Shown here piece after piece: positions 55,708 through 63,471 of a DNA stretch of 64,000 nucleotides. A program made the translations under genes and the position numbers. Under the pieces are notes generated by a model, which was not told the origin of the DNA, searched no databases, and saw only the letters and a list, made by a program, of their open reading frames with translations. Each line of letters opens with the position of its first letter. Within the stretch, counting starts at the first letter, position 1. Source of the DNA: Synechococcus sp. BIOS-U3-1 (GTDB lineage: Bacteria > Cyanobacteriota > Cyanobacteriia > PCC-6307 > Cyanobiaceae); assembly GCF_014279975.1 (NCBI RefSeq), contig NZ_CP047936.1, positions 496,001 through 560,000 on the forward strand. Direction: 5' to 3'.

Positions 55708-56205
55708 TCACAGCTCGAGGAGGCGAACTCTGAACTGAGCGATCTGGCGGGCTTGTTTTGGTTCTGACTGCACGAAGGGATGGTCGTTCAAATGTTTAAT
55801 CACTATTTCAATTTTTTCATCGATTGATTTGTCTTCGAGCTCGCCGAGTTTGAGACACTCTTTCCAGGCTGGATCGAACACCATGGCGAAGCCATCGGCA
55901 TTGTTGAATTGTCGATCGTCGTTAACCGGTATTGGAATCAATGATCGATTCTGCGAAGTGCCAGGACCAGGATTTGATTTACTAGCAGCGACCAAGGCAG
56001 TGCTTTTAAGCAGACCTTTGATTTGCTGCTCCCACACCGCGTCCGTACTCTTGGTTCGGTTTGGTGGTAGGTCCTTCGCCTTCCTGGTGGGTGGCGTTGG
56101 TACGGGAACTCTATGTCTCGCTCTCTTCCTCAGAACTGGATCGACGGCACCCTTCACACCCTCAATGTGGTGCGTGATCTGGGATGGGGAGGGGCGATCG
56201 TTCAT
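55708..56205 (-). CDS. Hypothetical protein
   Basis: 165 residues from ATG 56205 (MNDRPSPSQITHHIEGV). The first half is basic and proline-rich (RHRVPVPTPPTRKAKDLPPNR). The second half has DPAWKECLKLGELEDKSIDEKIEIVIKHLNDHPF and a basic end. Its 5' part overlaps an ORF on the other strand (56113 on), so at least one of the two starts is further inside. No family recognised. Codon use in the 3' half looks coding. Confidence 0.5.
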   Translation of the reverse strand: MNDRPSPSQITHHIEGVKGAVDPVLRKRARHRVPVPTPPTRKAKDLPPNRTKSTDAVWEQQIKGLLKSTALVAASKSNPGPGTSQNRSLIPIPVNDDRQFNNADGFAMVFDPAWKECLKLGELEDKSIDEKIEIVIKHLNDHPFVQSEPKQARQIAQFRVRLLEL

Positions 56206-56796
56206 CCATCCCTCGCTGTCTTCCGCCAGAAACCGAGCGCCAAAAGTAGGAAGACCAAGCATCTTCAATGGCGTTTCCTACCGGAAAAGGCAGATGATCC
56301 GCGTCCCTTCGCGGGAAGAACCAATCGAGGACAAGGCAAGCGACTTTCGATCGAAGGCACCTGTGGGACGACTGACCCCTGGGAAGCGGCAACCATTGCT
56401 GTCACTGTTTCGCTGGAGCGGTGGAGATCCCTGCATCAGCAACTGGAGCAGCAGCAGCGTGAACAAGATCAGGCACTTTCGGCCTATTGGCAACGCTGGT
56501 ATGCCCGTCAAGAGCAGCAACCAAGGAGCAATCACAATCGCTGGTTAATTGATAAGTGGAACCTTTGGAATGGATCCATAGGGCTGGGTCTCCAACCTTG
56601 GGCGACAACCAAGAGCATTGAGCGAATTTCCAGCAACGATTTTCTTGAGTTCTTCTTGATCGTGCGTAAGCATTGTGAATTAAAGGGCATCTCCCTAGAC
56701 GACACCAGACGCCAATACAAAGCTCTGATCCGGAATCTTTTCATGGAGGCAAGAGCAGATTTTCCTGCTCTGACGTGCCCTGATTTTCAGCAATAA
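56113..56796 (+). CDS. Integrase-N-terminus-like protein (catalytic domain missing)
   Basis: 227 residues. KHLQWRFLPEKADD, then GQGKRLSIEGTCGTTDPWEAATIAVTVSLERW and a helical YWQRWYARQEQQ, WLIDKWNLWNGSIGLGLQPWATTKSIERISSNDFLEFF, RRQYKALIRNLFMEARADFP resemble the N-terminal and core-binding part of picocyanobacterial tyrosine recombinases. The Arg...His-x-x-Arg...Tyr catalytic domain is absent: the frame stops at 56796 and I see no continuation. It is probably a truncated integrase or a stand-alone relic at the island edge. Identification is by recalled pattern. Confidence 0.5.
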   Translation: MSRSLPQNWIDGTLHTLNVVRDLGWGGAIVHPSLAVFRQKPSAKSRKTKHLQWRFLPEKADDPRPFAGRTNRGQGKRLSIEGTCGTTDPWEAATIAVTVSLERWRSLHQQLEQQQREQDQALSAYWQRWYARQEQQPRSNHNRWLIDKWNLWNGSIGLGLQPWATTKSIERISSNDFLEFFLIVRKHCELKGISLDDTRRQYKALIRNLFMEARADFPALTCPDFQQ

Positions 56797-57177
56797 AAAT
56801 ATAGTACCGATTACGACAGCAGGCTCATAGCCGTGTAATGAGTAAGTATCAATGTTGGATTGCTTGGCAATTTGGCGGCGCAGGCGCGACTTGCTGCACC
56901 CGTATCGATTCCTGCTGCTTGAACAACATTCGCTTCATGTGTACATCGCGGCTAAGGCTTGCCTCTTGGGTGGGATCAACCTGCCTTTGCCTTTAATGAG
57001 ATGTGATCGATGTTGTCTATTTTTCCAAGCTGTGCGCCGTTGTTGGGTTCGTGATCTCTCTCCCTCTCTCTCCCTCTCTCTCTCATAGATTTGCGGGATT
57101 GGGCGGTTATCCCACTCTGATCAGTTCCTCAGTGAAATAGTCCTAGCTCATACGATGTGCTCTGTTATTTTTGACCC
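56797..57177. other. Non-coding stretch with a CT-rich simple repeat
   Basis: About 380 bases with no gene I can support. A short frame (56852-57088) ends inside a CT repeat and lacks coding character. The right end should carry the promoter of the small membrane protein at 57178. Confidence 0.5.
57055..57084. repeat. CT-rich simple repeat
   Basis: About 30 bases of CTCTCTCC/CTCTCTCT units on the plus strand. It is the only microsatellite-like tract in the window. Confidence 0.85.
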
Positions 57178-57429
57178 ATGACAGAGATGAGTGGAGACAG
57201 AGAAGTCAGCAACAAGAAAAAAGATTGTGGTGGAAAAAAGAAAGCAATGCTTGCTTATGGCTTAATTCAAATATCTGCCACCGTTGTGTCGGCTATTTCA
57301 CTGGCCGCAATCGCCTTGGGTCTTTGCGCTGTTAAGCAGGAGAGCAAGTTGTTTAATGGATGCGTCGAAATGGTCATCGCCGATGGGAAGACCAATGCTG
57401 AAGCAGTTCGCTTCTGCAATGGCGGCTGA
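57178..57429 (+). CDS. Small membrane protein with C-terminal CNGG
   Basis: 83 residues. A charged lysine-rich N-terminus (DREVSNKKKDCGGKKK) precedes one membrane helix (LIQISATVVSAISLAAIALGL) and a C-terminal loop, LFNGCVEMVIADGKTNAEAVRFCNGG. The C-V-x...GKTNAEAVxFCNGG ending is of a kind I associate with small picocyanobacterial proteins. The two cysteines may pair. Function unknown. Confidence 0.72.
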   Translation: MTEMSGDREVSNKKKDCGGKKKAMLAYGLIQISATVVSAISLAAIALGLCAVKQESKLFNGCVEMVIADGKTNAEAVRFCNGG

Positions 57430-57736
57430 GTCCTCTCTTGTGTGCTTTCCTCTATTCAATTGGGAGGCACCTGCAAAAAAAATCTTCTTTCAATAGAAGA
57501 TTTGAGTGGTGTGTACGACGTTTAATCCTATAGTTACATTGCGTGGAGCTCAACTGTTTAACTTGATTGAAGCTTTTTATAGAAGAGCTTTGTGGCTAGG
57601 GAGCGTCAGTAAAAAAGCGATACCGATTCATGTTCGTTGGCTGGGAATCGTCGAGTTTGATTTGGATGTCCTTTCAGGCGTCGATCATTGCTTTGAAAGT
57701 CTGGCCTGACTATCTTGGGAGAAAATTCTTGTATCC
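57430..57736. other. Intergenic region with a minus-strand hairpin
   Basis: About 300 bases without a supported gene. AAATCTTCT at 57480-57488 pairs with AGAAGATTT at 57495-57503 and is preceded on the plus strand by eight A. It therefore reads as an intrinsic terminator for the minus strand, although no minus-strand gene lies upstream of it. A frame at 57506-57709 has no supporting features. Confidence 0.5.
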
Positions 57737-58363
57737 ATGTCTCGCAGGGTTAAAACCATTGCTTCAGCACTGTGTGTGCTTGCAATTGGATCTCCGTTGG
57801 TAGCTGGTTGCACGGACCCATTGGCGACGAAATCTTTTAATAGCGGAGTGGAAGAATATGAACAAGGCGATTATCAAGGAGCGATTGAAAGTTTCACAAA
57901 AGCAATAGCAATCAACCCCCAGGATGCCGATTATTATTACGTTCGTGGTAATTCTAGGTTTGAATTAAAGGATTTTGAAGGAGCAGCTGCTGACTACACA
58001 AAGGCAATAGAAATTAATCCAAGGCTAGCCTCTTCCTACTCTAATCGCGGTGCTTCTAAGGATTATTTGGGTGATTATCAAGGAGCAATTTCTGATTTCA
58101 CAACGGCAATTGAAATCAATCCTCAAGATGCCGATTTCTATTATAACCGGGGTAATTCCAAGGGACAGTTAAAAGATTATCAAGGAGCAATTGCCGATCT
58201 CGACATGGTCATCAAGCTCAATCCGCAGTATGCCGATGCCTATCTCACTCGTGGTAACGCGAAAGAGTTTGTCAATGATCTTGCTGGTGCCTGTGCTGAC
58301 TGGAACAAGGCAGCTGATATGGGACTCAAAGAGCCTGCTGAATGGGTGCAAAACCAGTGTTGA
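57737..58363 (+). CDS. Tetratricopeptide-repeat lipoprotein
   Basis: 208 residues. The signal peptide (VKTIASALCVLAIGSPLVAGC) ends in a lipobox LVAGC, so it is probably lipidated and faces the periplasm or lumen. Five TPR units follow with the Y-x-x-G-x-x-x...A-I-x-x-Y/F-T-x-A-I-x-I-N-P pattern, the last more degenerate and ending GACADWNKAADMGLKEPAEW. It is probably a protein-protein interaction scaffold; partners unknown. Confidence 0.82.
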   Translation: MSRRVKTIASALCVLAIGSPLVAGCTDPLATKSFNSGVEEYEQGDYQGAIESFTKAIAINPQDADYYYVRGNSRFELKDFEGAAADYTKAIEINPRLASSYSNRGASKDYLGDYQGAISDFTTAIEINPQDADFYYNRGNSKGQLKDYQGAIADLDMVIKLNPQYADAYLTRGNAKEFVNDLAGACADWNKAADMGLKEPAEWVQNQC

Positions 58364-58533
58364 TTGGTGCTCTGTTCACGCGATGAGGCCTCCATCTTGT
58401 TTATGAAGTGGAGTAGACCTCACCACAGGAAGTTTGTCAGTATCACGATTGACCAATCAATGATCAATATTGCCTCCGCCGCATTGTGACTCTCCTGCAG
58501 CAGGTCTAAAGTCATAGTTTCTTTTGAGCTGAA

Positions 58534-59967
58534 ATGGGTTTGAGGACTGCTGCTCGAGATGTCCTCAAGAAGGTGTTCGGCGAATCCTTCTATGCAGATT
58601 TGAGGAATCTCTATCGCAATGCTCGCTACGGCGATAGAAGCAAGCCTCAAGCGAGGGTGTCGATGGACCTTAACCATGAGGCACCTGAACCTCAATGGAA
58701 GGAAGTAGGTGCCTCGACGTACAAGTGGGTTCCTACGAGTCAGGCGAAGGAGGCATTGCCTGATGCGGTGGAGGAATCACGGGTTGCTCCCGCGGATTTT
58801 GAGACTGATCTGAGCGAAGAGCAAAGCCGCACTCTGCTGTGTGAGAAGTTCCTGGTCCAAGACCGTTTTCTGATCGATTACGTCGATAAGTCAGGCAACA
58901 CCACAAGGAGGCCCATCCGTGTGGAGGAGGTTTATGCGTATGACGACGGCGTCTTTGTTCTTCGTGCCTGGTGCTTGCTGAGGAAGGCTTACAGGACCTT
59001 TGTCAGTACACGGATCAAGGGGTGTCGCGATGCATTTTCCAAGGAAATGGTCTTTGACTTGCTCTCCCGTCTGAGGAAACGTTCACTCTCGGATCCAGGC
59101 AACGTGGCCCAGGAAATTCTTGATGGCATGACGCTGGAGATCGTTATTTCCATTTACACGTTGATGCACTATTCAACGGGCAAGGGATATGAGAAGCGGT
59201 TCGTTAGCGGTAAGAAGAAAAATGCCTTAGCCGACTGGGTGTTGAAGCAGTCCAAAGCGGAATCTCTGCTGGGTTCACTGGATGCCGACCAGTACAGCGA
59301 AATGGAGGAACTTTTGAGGGAATCCATTGGAGACATCAAGGTCACCCAGAGCAGTTATGAATCTTGTGCTCGGGCATTGAAGAGAACGCGATACGTCTTC
59401 TCAAGCAATGATGGTTATGAGGTGAGGAGGCAAGACCTCATCCTTTTCGTCGAGAAGGCGCTCGAGGGCGAAGCTGCCAGAGATATTGCCCTCACCCGCC
59501 TCAAGCAAGACCTATTAGATCCTTCATTCTGTATTGGCAGAGAGGTCGACGTCGACAAGTTCACGGAGGAGTTCAGCAAGGTCAAGAAGGACTCCAAAAA
59601 GGCAGAGAAGAAGTACAAACGCAAGAAAAAATCAGAGGTTGTTTCCAAGCAGTATCGGCGCTACGAGCGAGGTGAACCTATTCGTCTATTGGCGATTGAA
59701 GTAGCACAACGGAACCTTCAGCAATGCCTTGATGATGACCGGTTGCTTTTTGGCAAAGATGAATTTGAGGAGTGCGTTATGAGAGAGGTGGAATCTTCAT
59801 TTTCAGAAGAAGAGTTGAAGAAAGCAGGAGAGATGTTTCGTAAGCGTTGTGGAGCAGGCTTGAGCACTGCTTATTGTTCCTTCGGATTACGCAAAGAAAA
59901 GCGGTCTTGGTTCACTGACTCAAGGGGCAAGTCCTGGCTAGACTTGAAGACAAGAATTGGTGCCTGA
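58534..59967 (+). CDS. WYL-like domain protein with helical C-terminus
   Basis: 477 residues. Residues about 105-170 (RFLIDYVDKSGNTTRRPIRV, EEVYAYDDGVFVLRAWCLLR, KAYRTFVSTRIKGC) match the WYL pattern: strand, D-x-x-G-x-x-x-x-R-x-I, then L-x-A-x-C-x-L-R-x-x-Y-R-x-F-x-x-x-R-I. A helical part follows (EILDGMTLEIVISIYTLMHY, KKNALADWVLKQ) that may be TerB-like, then a Lys-rich coiled coil and a C-terminal helical domain. No HTH is obvious. WYL domains sense nucleic-acid or nucleotide ligands, often in defence regulators. No defence genes lie next to it. Confidence 0.62.
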   Translation: MGLRTAARDVLKKVFGESFYADLRNLYRNARYGDRSKPQARVSMDLNHEAPEPQWKEVGASTYKWVPTSQAKEALPDAVEESRVAPADFETDLSEEQSRTLLCEKFLVQDRFLIDYVDKSGNTTRRPIRVEEVYAYDDGVFVLRAWCLLRKAYRTFVSTRIKGCRDAFSKEMVFDLLSRLRKRSLSDPGNVAQEILDGMTLEIVISIYTLMHYSTGKGYEKRFVSGKKKNALADWVLKQSKAESLLGSLDADQYSEMEELLRESIGDIKVTQSSYESCARALKRTRYVFSSNDGYEVRRQDLILFVEKALEGEAARDIALTRLKQDLLDPSFCIGREVDVDKFTEEFSKVKKDSKKAEKKYKRKKKSEVVSKQYRRYERGEPIRLLAIEVAQRNLQQCLDDDRLLFGKDEFEECVMREVESSFSEEELKKAGEMFRKRCGAGLSTAYCSFGLRKEKRSWFTDSRGKSWLDLKTRIGA

Positions 59968-60202
59968 AGTAATCAGACCTTTGTTATTTATTCGTTTTTC
60001 TTGCATGTACGCCTGCTGTTGGGTATTCGAACTATGGGTCGCAAGTAAGAGATTGAATTATACGGTTGTATCAGGAATATCAAAGGCTAGGTCTCATCTA
60101 TTTCTTTAAAATAATTCTCCTGTTCTTATCTTATATTTTCCAAATTGTCATGGGTTTCGCGCTGGTAAGTTATGTCAGCATGTTTATCGGTTATTGAATA
60201 AC

Positions 60203-60445
60203 TCATTGTGCTTCGCCCAATCCGTTACAGACCTTTGTCGCTGATTTTAAATGCATTATCTCTCCGTGATCGGGCGCCTTCGCTCTTTCGGTCATGGTCT
60301 TTTGAATGCACTTCACTCGGTAGTGAGCGTCTTTAGAGATGGGATCCATCTGGATTAGGAATATCGCTGCACCGATCACTGCCAGAGTCTTAAATATCGG
60401 AATTTGAGGGAGCTTCCCAGTGATGATACCTATCTCCTTGCTCAT
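60203..60445 (-). CDS. Small membrane protein with C...CNG motif
   Basis: 80 residues: an N-terminal segment, one membrane helix (IFKTLAVIGAAIFLIQM), then RVKCIQKTMTERAKAPDHGEIMHLKSATKVCNGLGEAQ. The layout of one helix followed by a Cys and a distant A-x-x-x-CNG is like the protein at 57178, suggesting a common small family. AT-rich surroundings. Confidence 0.65.
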   Translation of the reverse strand: MSKEIGIITGKLPQIPIFKTLAVIGAAIFLIQMDPISKDAHYRVKCIQKTMTERAKAPDHGEIMHLKSATKVCNGLGEAQ

Positions 60446-60521
60446 GACGGTAATCCCTATGGAATAGCAATCACAGAGTACACGAAGGCGTTATTAATAT
60501 AGAGAAATCTGATTTAGGTCG

Positions 60522-60743
60522 ATGAATTTGCTGCAACGAATGAGGGTTGTTGGTAGTGGGTTGATTATTGCTGCCTATTTCATCACATTGCACTTTGATG
60601 TCGTGACTGGGGTAATTATTCATCTAACAGCAATGAGTATCTCAATCCCTTATTTTATAAAGTCAAAGGCGTGGGATGTTGTCATTATGATGTCATTTCT
60701 TATGACGATTGGAGCCGGAAGATTGATCACAGCGGCGATATAG
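60522..60743 (+). CDS. Small membrane protein, two to three helices
   Basis: 73 residues: MNLLQRMRVVGSGLIIAAYF, then ITLHFDVVTGVIIHLTAMSISIPYFIKSKAWDVVIMMSFLMTIGAGRL. It is almost wholly hydrophobic except for a short charged N-terminus and a KSKAWD loop. I believe similar small proteins occur in many picocyanobacteria; function unknown. Confidence 0.66.
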   Translation: MNLLQRMRVVGSGLIIAAYFITLHFDVVTGVIIHLTAMSISIPYFIKSKAWDVVIMMSFLMTIGAGRLITAAI

Positions 60744-60887
60744 CGAGTCAATGAAATCTGTTTAGCTGATGTAAACTGTATTGTTGCACGCTTATGTTTG
60801 TTCTTCAGGTTGCTTAAGCTTATCAAGCTTTGCGACCTGGAGTGGACCCTCGCCTACATTTTTGACTGCATCATGGTGATTCCACTT

Positions 60888-61073
60888 TTATTCTTTTGTT
60901 GTTGGAAGAGGTTGTGGAGGGATGTTTAGTTTGATTCCCTTGGTTTTAGAATCTTTTTCTGCTGGATGTAGGTATTCAGCAGTTGCTCTCAGCACCTGTG
61001 CGGTGATGCGTCTTGCGTCAGGGTTGCTCCACAGCAGGACGCCAGCTCCAGCGCCAATAAGTAGTTTCAGCAC
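60888..61073 (-). CDS. Small hypothetical protein with N-terminal hydrophobic segment
   Basis: 61 residues: MLKLLIGAGAGVLLWSNPDARRITAQVLRATAEYLHPAEKDSKTK and a proline-rich end. A short hydrophobic N-terminus (membrane or signal-like) is followed by an amphipathic helix. No named family. Confidence 0.58.
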   Translation of the reverse strand: MLKLLIGAGAGVLLWSNPDARRITAQVLRATAEYLHPAEKDSKTKGIKLNIPPQPLPTTKE

Positions 61074-61407
61074 TTAACCACCTCTTGCTCTTTGATAATG
61101 CAGGTCATGGGTGCGAGTGCCAGTCCTGTTGCCTTTGATTGACCATTTGGACATATCTTTCCGCTCCGCACGCTGAGCCAGTGCGTCCTCCTTGGGTGGT
61201 CAATGGGATAGGGCAGGGAGAATTTGGAAGCTGCGCTTGAGAAATGAATGGCAGAACTTTCTGTAGTTTGATGATCTGAGCTTGAACCTTAGAAGCCGCT
61301 GGGGCAGCTTTTCTTGTTTTCTATTGCCTTTTCGGTTCGGTTTGTTTAGAAAGCAGTTAGACCCGAGGAACACCTGCCCTTCTGGAGAGGACAGAGTTCT
61401 CATGGGT

Positions 61408-61435
61408 AGGAAGGGGGCAGAAATGCCCCCTTCCT
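61408..61435 (+). terminator. Strong hairpin, possible terminator
   Basis: AGGAAGGGGGCA-GAAA-TGCCCCCTTCCT forms a 12-bp stem followed by TTAT on the plus strand. The T-run is weak. No plus-strand gene ends here, so it could terminate an unannotated RNA. Confidence 0.5.
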
Positions 61436-61952
61436 TTATGGGGAGTTGATGCTGTCCGGCAGCCTTGCAGCACAAATGCTTGACGCGTGGCCATAGGCAG
61501 GATGACTCGCATGAGAGCAAAAACCAGGGAGGTCAAACAGTCCTGGGTGTTTTAGGGAAACGGGGACTGCACTCATGGCACCACCAGCGCATCGTTGATG
61601 GAGGTTGTGCTGGTGTGATTCTCCGGGCGACATGTTCAATTCTTTGAGAGCTAGAGGGATAGCGTTCCCCTGTTTCGTGCCCTGTGGGTGACTGAAGCAG
61701 TTGTTGTCTCTAGGATTTTGATGTGAGAGGGAGACCAACCAGGCGTGGTTGCTTGTTTTGGTGGGTGGGGTCACGCTCACTGCCTCTTTCACACTTTTTT
61801 GGCAGAGAATCGCACTAGCAACGAAGCTCGAAACTGGTTCCGAAGGTTCTCTTGCTCCTCACGACCAGAGCTTCAGTAGCCCCCAACATGTGACAGCAAG
61901 AAGTCTCTGGTGGCGTGACGCACCATTGATCAAAATTGTGCCTTTGACGACG

Positions 61953-61975
61953 TTGTGTATCAGCTTGATACACAA
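61953..61975. repeat. Inverted repeat near tRNA-Phe
   Basis: TTGTGTATCA-GCT-TGATACACAA is a perfect 10-bp stem with a three-base loop, in a region without genes. It has no U-run in the sense required for termination on the minus strand, and A-rich sequence follows on the plus strand. Confidence 0.65.
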
Positions 61976-62135
61976 AAATGGCGAGGTCCAACACAGAGGG
62001 GTGCGGCACGACACGGGACAACACCAGGAGGGGAGTGACGGGGTGGTGCGAGAACCATCCCGTTTTTTGTCTTCAGGCGGCGAGTTCTGGGCCCTTACTG
62101 CTGCTGTTGATCCACTTGGCAGGGCTTCAGTACAG

Positions 62136-62177
62136 AAAAAGCACCGAACGGTACCCATTCCGGACCCGATCGGTGCT
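62136..62177 (-). terminator. Terminator downstream of tRNA-Phe
   Basis: AGCACCGA at 62140-62147 pairs with TCGGTGCT at 62170-62177 around a long, partly paired loop. On the minus strand a T-run follows (A-run at 62136-62140). It lies about 20 bases beyond the tRNA-Phe 3' end. Confidence 0.68.
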
Positions 62178-62197
62178 CTTTTGGCGCTTAAGAAAGG

Positions 62198-62270
62198 TGC
62201 CAGGACCCAGATTTGAACTGGGGACACGGCGATTTTCAGTCGCCTGCTCTACCAACTGAGCTATCCCGGC
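62198..62270 (-). tRNA. tRNA-Phe (anticodon GAA)
   Basis: A 73-nt cloverleaf. The acceptor GCCGGGA pairs with TCCTGGC with one G-T pair, the D arm is GCTC/GAGC, and the anticodon arm GGCGA-CTGAAAA-TCGCC gives GAA. The T arm is CCCAG-TTCAAAT-CTGGG, discriminator A. No CCA encoded. It marks the right border of the accessory stretch. Confidence 0.95.
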
Positions 62271-62316
62271 GCGTTGCCCACGCGACTTCTGAATCTTAAA
62301 TCACGGGGTGGAACTC

Positions 62317-62973
62317 CTAAGGGGTTCTGGCCAGGCAGAGCACCCCTTGGATCTTGACTCCGGAGGCCTGAAGAACCTGTTGTGCGGCCAGAACTGTTGC
62401 ACCTGTCGTCACGATGTCATCAACAAGCCAGACCTGCGGCTGAGGACGCTTGTTTGTGCAGGGATGGTTTGTCCATTCGGTCGATACCTTGTTCAACTTG
62501 AAGCTGCCGTATTGGTTTCTCACTCTTTGCCGACGGTTCAGACGGTGCTGGCCCACCGTGGGGCGACAACGCTGCAGCAGCTGAAGTGTCGGTCGTTCCA
62601 GGCAGCGGCACATCAGGTCTGGCAGCGGATTCGACCGGCTCTTGCCCTTCCAGCCGGGTATCGGAATAAGCAGACTGTCTGGCGGCAGATCACACGCAAC
62701 AATTCTGCAAATCGCTTGCAGAGAGTGAATGTCGTGATTCCTGCGCAACGACAAAATGAACTGGCGCATTGCTCCTCCATACCAGGAGGCGGCTCGCCAG
62801 GGCAATGGGCTCATACCCTTCACCGAAGAGTGTGCAAGACCCAGGTGTCTTTGGCAGGCCTGGCAGACATTGGACGGATCAGCTTCAGAGAGGGTCTTTC
62901 GCTTGCAGATCGTGCAACTTGGTTCGATCAACAGCTTTGTCAGACAGCTCTTGATGGAGTTCAGCAAGGCCAA
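62317..62973 (-). CDS. comF: ComF-family phosphoribosyltransferase-like protein
   Basis: 218 residues. An N-terminal zinc-ribbon-like pair of CxxC motifs (PSCTICKRK, NVCQACQRH) is followed by a type I phosphoribosyltransferase fold with LLIPIPGWKGK and the PRPP loop VWLVDDIVTTGATVLAA. ComF acts in DNA uptake in competent bacteria; picocyanobacterial members are widespread with unclear roles. It lies just beyond tRNA-Phe. Confidence 0.88.
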   Translation of the reverse strand: MALLNSIKSCLTKLLIEPSCTICKRKTLSEADPSNVCQACQRHLGLAHSSVKGMSPLPWRAASWYGGAMRQFILSLRRNHDIHSLQAICRIVACDLPPDSLLIPIPGWKGKSRSNPLPDLMCRCLERPTLQLLQRCRPTVGQHRLNRRQRVRNQYGSFKLNKVSTEWTNHPCTNKRPQPQVWLVDDIVTTGATVLAAQQVLQASGVKIQGVLCLARTP

Positions 62974-62988
62974 TCTCTGCGATTGACC

Positions 62989-63276
62989 TCATGATTCCCC
63001 TTGGTCAGCCCCGGCAGGCATGGCCCTCAACATGGCTACGAGAGTCCGGTGAGCATCTTCACTGTCTGTGAGCGTGTGGTCGAAGGGAATGCTCACGGGC
63101 TCGCCATTGACCTCAAGGGTCATGGCTTCCGCAGTGACTCCTGTCATCTTTGCTGCCGTTGCGGATGTCTGACCTCCGTAGTGGTGTGCGTAGCGAAGTA
63201 CAGCATCACTGTGATCGTCATTCATGTGACGACAGATGCGTTCGCTGATGGCTGGAGTGAGCGGATCGGCGGCCAT
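62989..63276 (-). CDS. DUF2470-domain protein
   Basis: 95 residues: ISERICRHMNDDHSDAVLRYAHHYGG is the DUF2470 signature (H-M-N-D-D-H), followed by MTGVTAEAMTLEVNGEPVSIPFDHTL. In larger proteins this domain follows a split-barrel flavin/heme-binding domain (HugZ-like, FMN-binding), and stand-alone forms are common in cyanobacteria. It may bind heme or act near tetrapyrrole metabolism; inference. Confidence 0.85.
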   Translation of the reverse strand: MAADPLTPAISERICRHMNDDHSDAVLRYAHHYGGQTSATAAKMTGVTAEAMTLEVNGEPVSIPFDHTLTDSEDAHRTLVAMLRAMPAGADQGES

Positions 63277-63306
63277 GGGAAAGAGGCAAGAATGAAAGGA
63301 ACGAAA

Positions 63307-63471
63307 TCAGCTGAAGCGCTGCCAGAGCAGGAGGGCTAGTCGTAAACCGCTGTACCCGACGAATCCGGCCAACACGATGAACAGCCCGATGGCGAGAGCG
63401 TCGCGGAGTCTGTTTGCCAAAGGCTCATGGAAGCTCAACCGATTCTCGCCTGGAACAGGTGATTTGATCAT
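63307..63471 (-). CDS. Small membrane protein
   Basis: 54 residues from ATG 63471 (MIKSPVPGENRLSFHEPLAN), with a membrane helix (ALAIGLFIVLAGFVGYSGLRLALLLW) and a short basic end. Its start overlaps the 3' end of the kinase gene by 47 bases. It is too short for a family call, but the hydrophobic pattern and position are gene-like. Confidence 0.5.
   Translation of the reverse strand: MIKSPVPGENRLSFHEPLANRLRDALAIGLFIVLAGFVGYSGLRLALLLWQRFS

Larger units (their letters stand above)
61074..62197. other. 1.1-kb gene-free stretch next to tRNA-Phe
   Basis: No frame here has convincing coding character; those that exist overlap each other on both strands and lack family motifs. It contains three strong hairpins, listed separately, and could hold a small RNA or the decayed end of an island. 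Confidence 0.5.

Noticed and set aside
56852-57088. 78-residue ORF ending in a CT repeat
   Set aside because: Ends in Ser-Leu repeats encoded by the CT tract; no conserved pattern and odd residue composition.
61200-62227. Several ORFs of 60-155 residues near tRNA-Phe
   Set aside because: They overlap on both strands, lack motifs, and one runs across the tRNA-Phe 3' end.
55708-62270. Intact prophage or complete mobile element
   Set aside because: No terminase, capsid, transposase or full integrase seen, and no flanking direct repeat that I could find.
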